Shown here: positions 54,206-63,896 of the stretch, one piece after another
How the letters are laid out: each line of letters starts with the position of its first letter
Position numbering within the stretch: the stretch's first letter is position 1
Assembly (NCBI GenBank): GCA_039811185.1
Contig: JBDHYF010000002.1
Span: 62,001 to 126,000, forward strand
DNA length: 64,000 nucleotides
Source of the DNA: JAEZDR01 sp039811185
GTDB taxonomy: Bacteria; Bacteroidota; Bacteroidia; Chitinophagales; Chitinophagaceae
Direction: 5' to 3'
Position numbers and translations under genes: made by a program
Notes under the pieces: generated by a model
Databases searched by the model: none
What the model saw: only the letters and a program-made list of their open reading frames with translations
Told to the model about the DNA's origin: nothing

Positions 54206-56101
54206 ATGTGCGGAATTGTTGGATTTGTAGGAAGAGATTTAGGGACAGTGGAAAACGCCGCAAACGCCATTGCACACAGAGGCGCGGACGACAACGGATT
54301 TTACCACGATGGCGCGCTTGTGATGGCTCATCGCAGGCTTGCCATCGTGGATTTGACGGCCAACGGACACCAGCCTATGATTTCCGAAGACGGAAATTTG
54401 GTAATCGTCTATAATGGAGAAATATATAACCACCTCAACATTCGCCAACAACTGATCGCAAAAGGCTATCGCTTTAAATCGACTTCCGATACTGAAACTG
54501 TTCTGTACGGCTTTGCCGAATTTGGGCAGCGAATTGTTGAAATGCTCAATGGCATATTTGCTTTCGCTATCTATAATAAAAGCGAAAATGAGTTATTTAT
54601 TGCCCGCGATCAAATAGGGACCAAGCCCCTTTATTACTACTATGAGAAAAATACGTTCGGCTTCGCTTCCGAGCTCAAATCTTTTTTGTCGCTCGGCGAA
54701 TTAGACCGCAGCATTAATGCCACCGCATTATTTAACTATCTGCAGCTATTGTATTGCCCTGGAGAACAGACGCCGTTTTCACGCGTAAAAAAATTACTGC
54801 CCGGGCATTTTGCGGTCTACAATATAGCTGCGGGTTCGTTAAAAATTTCATCCTACTATCAGATCAGCTACGGCCATGTGGATCACAAGAAAACAGAACA
54901 CGACTGGATCGCTGAGGTTGACACCACCTTGTTGAAAGCGGTTGAGTCGCAATTAATGAGCGACGTTCCCATCGGCTACTTTTTGTCCGGAGGGCTGGAC
55001 TCAAGTCTTATTGTGGCAATGTCGAAAAAGTTACAGCCCGGAAAGCCGCTTCCGTGCTTTACAATTGCAACCGGAAAAGGATATGAGAAAGAAGGTTTTG
55101 CCGACGACTTAAAGTATGCAAAAAAGGTTGCCGCACATCTGAAGGTAGATCTGAATGTGATAGAGAGCACCACCGATATTTTATCCTTTTTCGATAAAAT
55201 GATTTGGCATCTCGACGAGCCGCAGGCGGATCCTGCACCACTGCATGTATACAATATTTGCAGAGGTGCCATGGACAAGAATATAAAAGTGCTTATGAGC
55301 GGTACGGCGGGCGATGATTTATTTTCAGGATACCGTCGGCATCAGGCAATGAACCTTGAAAAACTCTATCGCTATATTCCAGAATTTGCTGGAGGCGGAT
55401 TGACACAATTGTCGCAGTTGTTCAGTGCGAACAGCCCGTCCGCCAGAAGAATAAAGAAAGTTCTGAACGAAGCCGGAAAATCCAAGCACGAGCGCATGGC
55501 CGGTTACTTTAGCTGGATAACTTCAGCTCATCTTTTTCCTTTGTTTAATAAAGATGTTCAACAGTCGTTGGATACAAACCTGCTTCCGGAAAAGTATTTT
55601 TTGAACAAACTAAATTCCTTGCCGCCCGACACATCCGATTTAAATAAAATGTTGTTTTTAGAATTACAGGGCTTTTTACCAGATCATAACCTGAACTATT
55701 CCGATAAAATGAGCATGGCTTGCGGCGTGGAAACACGCGTACCGTTTTTAGACATGCCATTGGTAAGCTTAGCAGCAGCGCTTCCAGATCATTTCAAAAT
55801 GAAGGGAAAGACAACAAAATATATTTTGAAAAAGGTTGCCGAGAAGTACCTCCCGCACGACGTTATCTATCGTCCAAAAACAGGCTTTGGGGCACCGGTA
55901 AGGGAATGGATTAAGAATGACATGCGATCGATGGTCGAAGAGCGGGTAAATAACAGCCTGCCCCAATGGAACTTGTTCGACATGGCGGAAATTAAAAAAC
56001 TAATTGCACTGAACCAGAAAGGTAAAATTGATGCCTCGTTAACCATTTGGGGGTTGCTCGCAATCGACAGTTGGATGCACCAGTTTTACAAACAGAGTTA
56101 A
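54206..56101 (+). CDS. Asparagine synthase-like glutamine amidotransferase
   Basis: A 631-residue two-domain enzyme. The ATG at 54206 gives MCGIVGF, where Cys2 becomes the N-terminal nucleophile of the glutaminase domain (about 2-200). The synthetase domain has the ATP-pyrophosphatase loop SGGLDSS at 261-267. Enzymes of this type inside polysaccharide clusters often amidate uronic acids rather than make asparagine (WbpS-like); here that reading is inference from context. The next gene begins three bases on. Confidence 0.88.
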   Translation: MCGIVGFVGRDLGTVENAANAIAHRGADDNGFYHDGALVMAHRRLAIVDLTANGHQPMISEDGNLVIVYNGEIYNHLNIRQQLIAKGYRFKSTSDTETVLYGFAEFGQRIVEMLNGIFAFAIYNKSENELFIARDQIGTKPLYYYYEKNTFGFASELKSFLSLGELDRSINATALFNYLQLLYCPGEQTPFSRVKKLLPGHFAVYNIAAGSLKISSYYQISYGHVDHKKTEHDWIAEVDTTLLKAVESQLMSDVPIGYFLSGGLDSSLIVAMSKKLQPGKPLPCFTIATGKGYEKEGFADDLKYAKKVAAHLKVDLNVIESTTDILSFFDKMIWHLDEPQADPAPLHVYNICRGAMDKNIKVLMSGTAGDDLFSGYRRHQAMNLEKLYRYIPEFAGGGLTQLSQLFSANSPSARRIKKVLNEAGKSKHERMAGYFSWITSAHLFPLFNKDVQQSLDTNLLPEKYFLNKLNSLPPDTSDLNKMLFLELQGFLPDHNLNYSDKMSMACGVETRVPFLDMPLVSLAAALPDHFKMKGKTTKYILKKVAEKYLPHDVIYRPKTGFGAPVREWIKNDMRSMVEERVNNSLPQWNLFDMAEIKKLIALNQKGKIDASLTIWGLLAIDSWMHQFYKQS

Positions 56102-56104
56102 CTT

Positions 56105-58231
56105 ATGAAGCAAATTATACAAGACCTTAAAAAAGGAAGTACCATTTTAGAAGAAGTGCCTGCGCCGCTCATACGCAGAGGGCATGTATTAATAAAAACC
56201 CATCGCTCACTTGTTTCTTTGGGAACAGAAAAAATGCTCGTAGAGTTCGGAAAAGGAAACCTCATAAGCAAAGCCCGGCAACAACCCGAAAAAGTTAAAC
56301 AGGTAATCGATAAAATTAAAACGGAAGGCCTGATGCCAACCCTAGAAGCCGTTTTTAATAAACTCGATGAGCCATTGCCGCTGGGGTACTGCAACGCCGG
56401 TGAAGTGATTGCTGTGGGCGACGACGTGTACGAATTTAAAGTAGGCGACCGCGTAGCGTCGAACGGGCATCATGCCGAGGTAGTTTGTATTCCAAAAAAC
56501 CTTGTTGCAAAAATTCCGGATAATGTTTCTTACGATGAAGCCGCCTTTACGGTTATAGGCGCAATCGGCTTGCAGGGCATTCGGCTCGTGAATCCTACTT
56601 TTGGCGAAACCATTGTGGTTGTTGGCTTAGGTTTGATTGGATTAATTACGGCCGAGCTTTTAATTGCCAACGGTTGTAAGGTTATCGGCTTCGATTTCGA
56701 CGAAAGAAAGGTAAAGCTTGCGCACGAAAAAGGCGTGCTGGCCTTTAACGCATCTAAAGTAAATACGGTTGCTACAGTAGAAGCCCTGACATCAAACACA
56801 GGATGCGATGCAGTGATTATTACGGCGTCAACCAAAAGCAACGACGTCATTAGCCAAAGCGCACAAATGAGCAGAAAGCGCGGCAGAATTGTGTTGGTGG
56901 GTGTCATTGGTCTCGACATTCAACGGTCCGACTTTTACAAAAAAGAACTGTCGTTTCAGGTGTCTTGCTCGTACGGGCCCGGCAGGTACGACGAAGACTA
57001 TGAACAAAAAGGCATCGATTATCCGCTTCCCTATGTACGCTGGACTCAGAAACGGAATTTTGAAGCCATTTTACACGCAGTTTCTACAGGAAAACTAAAC
57101 GTGACGCCGCTTATTTCAGAAGTGATTGAGCTGGAAAACTACCTTCAGATTTATAATGATATGAACGGAGGCAGCATCGCTTCTGTTTTAAAATATCCGG
57201 TAAAAGATGGCAACCACTTTTCATCGGTTGTGGAAGTTTCAGTAGCTGCTTCAAAACCAGCAAAGGGGGTTATTGGAATTATCGGCGCAGGAAACTTTAC
57301 GAAGATGACGGTGATGCCGGCTATGAAAAACAGCGGCGCATATTTTAAATATATTTCCAGCGCAGGTGGTTTAACCGCGCGATCGCTTTCAAACAAATAC
57401 AAAATTGCATTCAGCACCACCGACTATAAAGAAATTTTGAACGATGCTGAAGTGGATACAGTCATCATTACAACCCGCCATAACCTGCATGCCACAATGG
57501 TTGCAGACAGTTTGAAGGCCGGTAAACATGTGTTTGTGGAAAAGCCGCTTGCCTTAAACACGGCTCAGCTCAACGATATTATCACCGTTCAACAACAACA
57601 TCCAACACTAAGCTTAAATGTAGGATTTAACAGGAGGTTTTCGCCTCATGCGCAAAAGGCAAAGTCGTTGCTTGGCACAAGCAATGCAGCCATGAATATG
57701 ATTGCCACTATGAATGCAGGATTTATTCCGCCCGACATTTGGGTGCAGGATATGAAGGTTGGCGGCGGAAGAATTATTGGCGAGGCCTGCCACTTCATTG
57801 ATTTGATGCAGTTTCTGTGCGGCAGTAAAGTAGCAGAGGTTTGTATGAGCGCACTGGGAAGCAACCCGGAAGAAAATACCGATAATGCTATCATCACTTT
57901 AAAATTTGAAAACGGATCTCAGGGAGTCATTAACTATTTTTCAAACGGCAGCAAATCCTATCCAAAAGAAAGAATTGAAGTTTATTCGCAGGGAAGAACG
58001 CTTGTTATCGACAACTTCAGAAAAACCGAGGGCTACGGTTTTAAAGGGTTCTCAAGTTTGAAAACCCGCATCGACAAAGGACACAAAAAGCAATTCGAAC
58101 TGCTTGTTTCCGGAGTACGAAATCAAAATGCACAACTGATTCCGATCAACGATTTAATTAATACAACTGCGGCAACCTTTGCAGCAATAGAAAGCCTTAA
58201 GAAAGGAGAATGGATAAAACTGGAGAAATAA
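56105..58231 (+). CDS. Bi-domain oxidoreductase (zinc-type MDR plus Gfo/Idh/MocA)
   Basis: A 708-residue fusion. Residues about 1-355 are a medium-chain dehydrogenase (GDRVASNGHHAEVVCIP and the Rossmann turn VVGLGLIGL); residues about 380-700 are a Gfo/Idh/MocA dehydrogenase (GIIGAGNFTKM and FVEKPLALN). The combination recurs in polysaccharide loci next to asnB-like and heparinase-like genes; its reaction is not established, but two redox steps on a nucleotide or lipid-linked sugar are plausible. The wecB gene starts six bases after the stop. Confidence 0.87.
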   Translation: MKQIIQDLKKGSTILEEVPAPLIRRGHVLIKTHRSLVSLGTEKMLVEFGKGNLISKARQQPEKVKQVIDKIKTEGLMPTLEAVFNKLDEPLPLGYCNAGEVIAVGDDVYEFKVGDRVASNGHHAEVVCIPKNLVAKIPDNVSYDEAAFTVIGAIGLQGIRLVNPTFGETIVVVGLGLIGLITAELLIANGCKVIGFDFDERKVKLAHEKGVLAFNASKVNTVATVEALTSNTGCDAVIITASTKSNDVISQSAQMSRKRGRIVLVGVIGLDIQRSDFYKKELSFQVSCSYGPGRYDEDYEQKGIDYPLPYVRWTQKRNFEAILHAVSTGKLNVTPLISEVIELENYLQIYNDMNGGSIASVLKYPVKDGNHFSSVVEVSVAASKPAKGVIGIIGAGNFTKMTVMPAMKNSGAYFKYISSAGGLTARSLSNKYKIAFSTTDYKEILNDAEVDTVIITTRHNLHATMVADSLKAGKHVFVEKPLALNTAQLNDIITVQQQHPTLSLNVGFNRRFSPHAQKAKSLLGTSNAAMNMIATMNAGFIPPDIWVQDMKVGGGRIIGEACHFIDLMQFLCGSKVAEVCMSALGSNPEENTDNAIITLKFENGSQGVINYFSNGSKSYPKERIEVYSQGRTLVIDNFRKTEGYGFKGFSSLKTRIDKGHKKQFELLVSGVRNQNAQLIPINDLINTTAATFAAIESLKKGEWIKLEK

Positions 58232-58236
58232 ATAAG

Positions 58237-59340
58237 ATGAAGATTACCATTATTGCCGGTGCAAGGCCCAACTTTATGAAAATTGCACCGATTATTCACG
58301 CAATTGAGAATGCGAATAAAACAGCACACCGTATTGATTACCGGCTTGTACACACCGGGCAGCATTACGATAAAAATATGAGCGAGCAATTTTTTAACGA
58401 ACTCAATATTCCACTCCCGCACATCAACCTGGAATGCGGTGGCGGAACGCAGGCTGAGCAGGCTGCCAATATTATGGTGCGGTTTGAACAAGATTTGATG
58501 CAACATCCTTCCAACCTTGTACTTGTTGTAGGCGATGTAACTTCAACAATGGCATGTTCAATCGTAGCTAAAAAGCTCAACACTAAGGTGGCTCATGTGG
58601 AAGGCGGAATTCGTTCCGGCGATATCACCATGCCCGAAGAAGTGAATCGCATCGTTACCGACGCCATCACTGATTATTTTTTTACTACCTCAGAATTTGC
58701 AAATGCCAACTTGCGCAAAACAGGCGTGGCTGCTGAAAACATTTTTTTTGTTGGGAATACGATGATCGACAGTTTATTGAAAAACCAACACAAGTTTGCC
58801 AGGCCAAGCCTTTGGCACGAGCATACACTGGAAGAAAAAAGGTACTTAATGCTTACACTTCACCGTCCTAATAATGTGGATGACGAAGATAAACTCATCA
58901 ACTATCTGCGTGTGATATCGGAAAATGTGCAGGAAATGAAAGTTGTTTTTCCAGTGCATCCGCGTACCAGAAAGAAACTGGCACAAATCAATCACAACTT
59001 CAACAACATCATCTACGTAGATCCCTTGTCCTATTTGGAATTTAACTATCTCGTTAAAAATGCCTTCGCCGTAATTACTGACAGTGGCGGCATTACCGAA
59101 GAAACCACAGTAATGGGTGTGCCGTGTTTAACCTTGCGCGATAACACGGAGCGTCCGGAAACGGTGTCTGTGGGCACCAATGAACTTGTGGGCACCGACC
59201 CGCATAGTCTGCATCACTACATTGAAAAGTTATTTGCAGGAAACTGGAAAAAGGGAACCATTCCCGAGCGGTGGGATGGCAGAGCCGGAGAGCGTATTAT
59301 AAATATTTTGTTGAAGTTACTGGATGAGCAAGCTGCATAA
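58237..59340 (+). CDS. wecB: Non-hydrolysing UDP-GlcNAc 2-epimerase
   Basis: Interconverts UDP-GlcNAc and UDP-ManNAc (367 residues, normal size). The ATG at 58237 gives MKITIIAGARPNFMK, the family start; an ATG nine codons upstream overlaps the previous gene. GQHYDKNMS, HVEGGIRSGD, MPEEVNR and SGGITEE are standard motifs with catalytic acidic and histidine residues. It supplies ManNAc or its uronate for the polymer, but no wecC-like dehydrogenase is visible before the window edge. Confidence 0.93.
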   Translation: MKITIIAGARPNFMKIAPIIHAIENANKTAHRIDYRLVHTGQHYDKNMSEQFFNELNIPLPHINLECGGGTQAEQAANIMVRFEQDLMQHPSNLVLVVGDVTSTMACSIVAKKLNTKVAHVEGGIRSGDITMPEEVNRIVTDAITDYFFTTSEFANANLRKTGVAAENIFFVGNTMIDSLLKNQHKFARPSLWHEHTLEEKRYLMLTLHRPNNVDDEDKLINYLRVISENVQEMKVVFPVHPRTRKKLAQINHNFNNIIYVDPLSYLEFNYLVKNAFAVITDSGGITEETTVMGVPCLTLRDNTERPETVSVGTNELVGTDPHSLHHYIEKLFAGNWKKGTIPERWDGRAGERIINILLKLLDEQAA

Positions 59341-59350
59341 GCTTTCCCTA

Positions 59351-60922
59351 ATGCTAAACACCGTGAAGTATTTAAAAGCTTCGCAAGTGTTTTACCAACT
59401 GTGGTACAAGTTAAAGAACCGTGCTCCTCAACGGCAGCAGGATTTCAAAAGGTACCTTCGCCATCCGCATCATAATCTGATATTCCACTTCCCCGATCTG
59501 ATTGTTGCATCTAACAAACTTACCGGATACAACTCCTTTCATTTCCTCAACCTTAGCCATCAGTTCAACGGCAATATTGACTGGAATTTTCAGGATCACG
59601 GAAAACTTTGGAACTACAACCTTCGTTACTTCGATTATTTGCTCGATGAATCCGTTGCGCTCGAAATCAGGTTATCTGTAGTACAAAGTTTTTACACCGC
59701 ACACCTTAACAATAAAGTACAGCTGGAGCCATATCCAAGCTCGCTGCGCATCATCAACTGGATCTTGTTCAGCAGCCGGTATCAGCAAGACGCAAACTGC
59801 TTTGTTTCGCTTAAAAAACAAATCGAATACCTGCAAAAAAACCTGGAGTTTCATATTGCAGCCAATCACCTGCTGGAAAACTATATAAGCCTTATGGTAG
59901 CAGCAATTTGGCTGAGAGATGACCACCTTTTCCGGCAAGTCTTTCGTGGTTTTAAAAAGCAGGTAGCGGAACAAATTCTTACTGATGGTGCACATTACGA
60001 ACTATCGCCAATGTATCATTGCATCATCTTTTCAAAGCTTCTGTTGGTGTACGATATCTATCTCTCAAACAACTGGCGCACCGTTGAAACCACATCCTTT
60101 CTTAAACCCTTCCTTTCACGCATGATGGGCTGGTTAAACAATATGCTGCTCTCCGAAACAATACCATTGGTAAATGATGCAGCGCCCGGAATTGCTCCGG
60201 AATATTCAGCGTTAAAAAATGCGTTCAATGCTTTAAAACTTTCTGCTGCAGACACTCCCTTATGCGACAGCGGTTATAGAACGGTGAAAACGCCGGCTTA
60301 TCAGTTGTTGATGGATGTTGGAAACGTATTGCCCTCTTATCAGCCCGGCCATGCCCACAGCGATGCGCTTTCATTTATACTGCATGCAAAGCAAACCCCT
60401 ATATTCATCGATATGGGCGTCAGCACTTATAACAATACCGAAACCCGCCGGCTCGAGCGCTCCACAGAAATGCATAACACCGTTACCATTAACCGGAAAA
60501 ATCAATCGCAGATATGGTCGGCATTCCGCATGGGCAAGCGCGCCATGGTGACGATTGAAAAAGACACCGCCAACTCGGTTAGCGCACGCCATAGCGGCTA
60601 CTACCGTTCCTTTAAGGCTACACATTGCAGAAATTTTTCATGGAGCGATCAGGAAATCATCATAGAGGACAAAATACTATCAGATGACAATCCGGTTTGC
60701 GAAGCTCATTTTCACATCGATTATAATTTAAAAGACAAACTTTCGGTTTCAGAGAATTCAATTTTTTTTCAGGAAGAAAACTTATCCGTTATTTTTGAAC
60801 GGGCTATACTTGTTACAATGCAACCATACCAGCAGGCAATAGGATTCAACAAATCGATTGTGTCAGTTAAAATAGTCGTTTCATTTAAAAAGTATTTAAC
60901 GACGAAAATCCGGTTCAGTTGA
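59351..60922 (+). CDS. Heparinase II/III-like protein of polysaccharide loci
   Basis: A protein of about 523 residues with the heparinase II/III layout: an alpha-helical toroid (about 60-330, with ANHLLENYISLMVAA and HYELSPMYH holding the likely catalytic Asn/His/Tyr) and a C-terminal beta-sandwich (GHAHSDALSF, TRRLERSTEMHNTV). No signal peptide is seen, so it may act in the cytoplasm or by an unusual route. I chose ATG 59351; ATG 59324 (nine codons more, overlapping wecB) is equally possible. Such proteins sit in uronate-containing polymer clusters, either as a lyase or in modification; the function is unproven. Confidence 0.82.
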   Translation: MLNTVKYLKASQVFYQLWYKLKNRAPQRQQDFKRYLRHPHHNLIFHFPDLIVASNKLTGYNSFHFLNLSHQFNGNIDWNFQDHGKLWNYNLRYFDYLLDESVALEIRLSVVQSFYTAHLNNKVQLEPYPSSLRIINWILFSSRYQQDANCFVSLKKQIEYLQKNLEFHIAANHLLENYISLMVAAIWLRDDHLFRQVFRGFKKQVAEQILTDGAHYELSPMYHCIIFSKLLLVYDIYLSNNWRTVETTSFLKPFLSRMMGWLNNMLLSETIPLVNDAAPGIAPEYSALKNAFNALKLSAADTPLCDSGYRTVKTPAYQLLMDVGNVLPSYQPGHAHSDALSFILHAKQTPIFIDMGVSTYNNTETRRLERSTEMHNTVTINRKNQSQIWSAFRMGKRAMVTIEKDTANSVSARHSGYYRSFKATHCRNFSWSDQEIIIEDKILSDDNPVCEAHFHIDYNLKDKLSVSENSIFFQEENLSVIFERAILVTMQPYQQAIGFNKSIVSVKIVVSFKKYLTTKIRFS

Positions 60923-62088
60923 AAAACATTTTACTACTTTCTTATTATTTCGAACCTGATTTAAGCGCCGGTTCTTTTAGGAATACAGCACTCGTAAAAG
61001 CGCTTTCCAAAATGGCAGGCAACGATGTTCGTATACATGTAATTACCACGCAGCCCAACCGGTATAAGTCGTTTAGCAAGGCAGCAAAAAAGGAAGAAAC
61101 AGACGGCAATGTTACCATTAACCGCATCTCCGTTCCCCGTCACGCAAGCGGATTTACCGATCAGATAAAGTCATACCTCGTTTATTATACTAAGGCGCAA
61201 CAACTTGCCAACCGCAAATACGATTTGGTATATGCCTCCTCTTCGCGCTTGTTCACCGCTTATTTGGGAAAACAGATAGCCGAAAGAAATAAGGCTGTTC
61301 TTTACCTCGATATCCGCGACCTGTTTGTGGAGACGATGGACGAAATCCTGAACCGGCTGTCCATTTTCAAGAGGCCGTTGCTTTTTTTTATCCACCGCTT
61401 TTTCGAAGTTCCTACGTTTAAAAATGCCAACCATATCAATCTGGTATCCGAAGGCTTTAAACCTTACTTCACCGGATACAAAAACGCATCGTATAGTTTT
61501 TTTACAAACGCCATCGACGAGCAGTTTCTGGGTTTACAGCAGCGTGAAGGTTTGCCTTCATCGCCTAAAATCATAACCTATGCAGGGAATATTGGTGAAG
61601 GACAAGGCCTGGAAAAAATTATTCCGCAGGCTGCCGCTCAACTTGGTGAAGCATTTCGGTTTATTATAATTGGCGACGGCGGCACGCGGGCCAAATTGGA
61701 GGCAAACTTAAAAAGCTTAAACATTAAAAACGTTGAGCTGAGAAATCCGGTGAAGCGCGACGAGATAATAGAGCTATACAGAAATTCGCACTACCTCTTT
61801 TTACATTTAAACGATTACGTAGCATTTGAGCGGGTGATCCCTTCCAAATTGTTTGAATATGGAGGCACTAACCTGCCCATCGTTGCAGGTGTTGCGGGCT
61901 ATGCGGCAAAGTTTGTACAACAACATCTTACCAACTATATTTTGTTTACGCCTTGTTCGGTAAACGAATTGGTGGAGAAGATTAAGGCAATGCCCTACAA
62001 AACTGAGTCGCGTGATACATTCATTCAAAAATATTCTCGTTCTGGAGTTTCCGACCAATTAGCGGCATCCATCCTCAACTATCTCTAA
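60919..62088 (+). CDS. Family 4 glycosyltransferase, WbuB-like
   Basis: A 389-residue GT-B transferase. The start is a TTG that overlaps the previous stop (TTGA), as the family start LLLSYYFEPDLSAGSFRN follows at once. YAGNIGEGQGLEKI opens the C-terminal nucleotide-sugar domain, and VIPSKLFEYGG is the conserved sugar-binding loop. It resembles WbuB/FucNAc-type transferases, but the donor sugar is not certain. Its stop shares one base with the next ATG. Confidence 0.86.
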   Translation: MKNILLLSYYFEPDLSAGSFRNTALVKALSKMAGNDVRIHVITTQPNRYKSFSKAAKKEETDGNVTINRISVPRHASGFTDQIKSYLVYYTKAQQLANRKYDLVYASSSRLFTAYLGKQIAERNKAVLYLDIRDLFVETMDEILNRLSIFKRPLLFFIHRFFEVPTFKNANHINLVSEGFKPYFTGYKNASYSFFTNAIDEQFLGLQQREGLPSSPKIITYAGNIGEGQGLEKIIPQAAAQLGEAFRFIIIGDGGTRAKLEANLKSLNIKNVELRNPVKRDEIIELYRNSHYLFLHLNDYVAFERVIPSKLFEYGGTNLPIVAGVAGYAAKFVQQHLTNYILFTPCSVNELVEKIKAMPYKTESRDTFIQKYSRSGVSDQLAASILNYL

Positions 62089-62777
62089 TGCAATCCATTA
62101 TACTTGCAGGCGGCTTCGGCATAAGGCTGCAGAAAATTGTTAGCAACGTTCCCAAACCTCTCGCTCCGGTAAACGGCAAACCGTTTCTACATTATGTCAT
62201 TGCCCAACTCCGTCAATACCATTGTACGAAGTATGTGTTTTCGCTTTACCATAAAGCACATCAAATCGAAGATTTTATAAACGAGAGTTATCCGCAGCTT
62301 CCTGCCGCTTTTGTAACCGAGCCACAGCCTCTCGGCACAGGAGGCGCGCTTAAATTTGCCCTTCATCATACAACGGATTCAGACGTGCTGGTGGTAAACG
62401 CGGATACCTTCGCCGACGTTGATATTTCTGCCATGCACGAATTTCATCTTCAAAAAAAAGCAGACTGTACCATCGCCGTAAAAGAGATGACCAACTTCTG
62501 CCGATACGGCGCAGTATCGTTTCAGCCGGATGGAAGAATTACAGCTTTCGAGGAAAAGAAAAGCCTGCAACAGGGATATATCAACGCCGGATACCTTATC
62601 ATAAACCGAAACTTGTTTGCAGATTTCGACAAAGAAATTTTCAACTTCGAAACAGGATTTTTAATCCACAACATAACGCGCTTAAACCTGTTTGCTTTTC
62701 CTTTTAAAAATACATTTATTGACATTGGTGTGGAAGAAGACTACCTTCTTGCACAACAGCTATTTATAAACCATTAG
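62088..62777 (+). CDS. HddC-like sugar-1-phosphate nucleotidyltransferase
   Basis: A 229-residue nucleotidyltransferase of the GT-A-like NTP-transferase fold. LAGGFGIRLQKIV, KPLAPVNGKPFL and PLGTGGALKFAL resemble HddC, which makes GDP-D-glycero-alpha-D-manno-heptose, but the group also has mannose- or glucose-1-P relatives. VNADTFADVD carries the metal-binding Asp. Directly before gmd, a GDP-sugar role (GDP-mannose supply) is possible; specificity is not determined here. Confidence 0.75.
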   Translation: MQSIILAGGFGIRLQKIVSNVPKPLAPVNGKPFLHYVIAQLRQYHCTKYVFSLYHKAHQIEDFINESYPQLPAAFVTEPQPLGTGGALKFALHHTTDSDVLVVNADTFADVDISAMHEFHLQKKADCTIAVKEMTNFCRYGAVSFQPDGRITAFEEKKSLQQGYINAGYLIINRNLFADFDKEIFNFETGFLIHNITRLNLFAFPFKNTFIDIGVEEDYLLAQQLFINH

Positions 62778-62783
62778 TTCATT

Positions 62784-63896
62784 ATGAAAACTGCTTTAAT
62801 CACCGGCATTACGGGCCAGGATGGCGCCTATCTTGCCGACCTGCTGCTCGAAAAAGGCTATTTTGTACATGGTGTAAAAAGACGAACGTCTTTATTTAAC
62901 ACCGACCGGATTGACCATCTGTACCAGGACCCGCACGAAAAAGACATCCGCTTTAAACTGCATTTCGGCGACCTCACCGACTCCACCAACCTCATCCGGA
63001 TTATTCAGGAAGTGCAGCCCGACGAAATCTATAATCTCGCCGCCATGAGCCACGTAAAGGTGAGCTTCGACACACCCGAATACACCGCAAATGCCGATGG
63101 CATAGGCACATTGCGAATTCTGGAGGCCGTACGCATTTTAGGACTTACCCAAAAAACAAAAATATATCAGGCATCCACCTCCGAACTCTATGGGTTGGTG
63201 CAGGAAGTGCCACAAAAAGAAACCACTCCTTTTTATCCACGGTCGCCTTACGCCGTCGCAAAGCTGTACGCCTACTGGATTACGGTAAACTATCGCGAAG
63301 CCTATAATATGTATGCCTGTAACGGCATTTTATTTAACCACGAAAGCCCGCTGCGCGGCGAAACATTTGTTACACGCAAAGTAACCCGCGCCGTTGCAAA
63401 AATTGCGCTCGGTATGAAAGAAAAACTCTTTATGGGAAATCTTGATGCCTCCCGCGATTGGGGACACGCCAAAGATTATGTGGAAGCAATGTGGCGCATA
63501 CTGCAACAACCCAAACCGGAAGATTATGTAATTGCAACAGGCGTTACAACAAAAGTGCGCGATTTTATTTTGATGGCGTTTGCTGAAGTGGGCATTACCA
63601 TTGCATTTGAAGGCGAAGGCGTTGAGGAAAAAGGATATGTGCAGGCATGCAGCCATCCCGATTATCAGATAGAAATTGGTAAAGAAGTAGTAGCCGTAGA
63701 CCCTGCCTATTTCCGTCCCACTGAAGTGGATCTGCTCATTGGCGATGCCACCAAAGCACAACAAAAACTGGGATGGAAACCCGCTTACACCCTCGAACAA
63801 ATGGTGGCAGAAATGGTGGAGCACGACGTGAAACTATTCAGTGCCGACCGCTACCTGAAAGCAGCCGGCTACAGCATAAAAAACTATTTTGAGTAA
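62784..63896 (+). CDS. gmd: GDP-mannose 4,6-dehydratase
   Basis: Converts GDP-D-mannose to GDP-4-keto-6-deoxymannose (370 residues, normal). The NADP-binding turn is [12 protein letters not shown]; the catalytic set is Ser/Thr in STSELYG and Tyr/Lys in YAVAK, and [15 protein letters not shown] is the strongly conserved signature. It is followed, with a one-base overlap, by the start of GDP-L-fucose synthase, so the product is probably GDP-L-fucose. Confidence 0.96.
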   Translation: MKTALITGITGQDGAYLADLLLEKGYFVHGVKRRTSLFNTDRIDHLYQDPHEKDIRFKLHFGDLTDSTNLIRIIQEVQPDEIYNLAAMSHVKVSFDTPEYTANADGIGTLRILEAVRILGLTQKTKIYQASTSELYGLVQEVPQKETTPFYPRSPYAVAKLYAYWITVNYREAYNMYACNGILFNHESPLRGETFVTRKVTRAVAKIALGMKEKLFMGNLDASRDWGHAKDYVEAMWRILQQPKPEDYVIATGVTTKVRDFILMAFAEVGITIAFEGEGVEEKGYVQACSHPDYQIEIGKEVVAVDPAYFRPTEVDLLIGDATKAQQKLGWKPAYTLEQMVAEMVEHDVKLFSADRYLKAAGYSIKNYFE

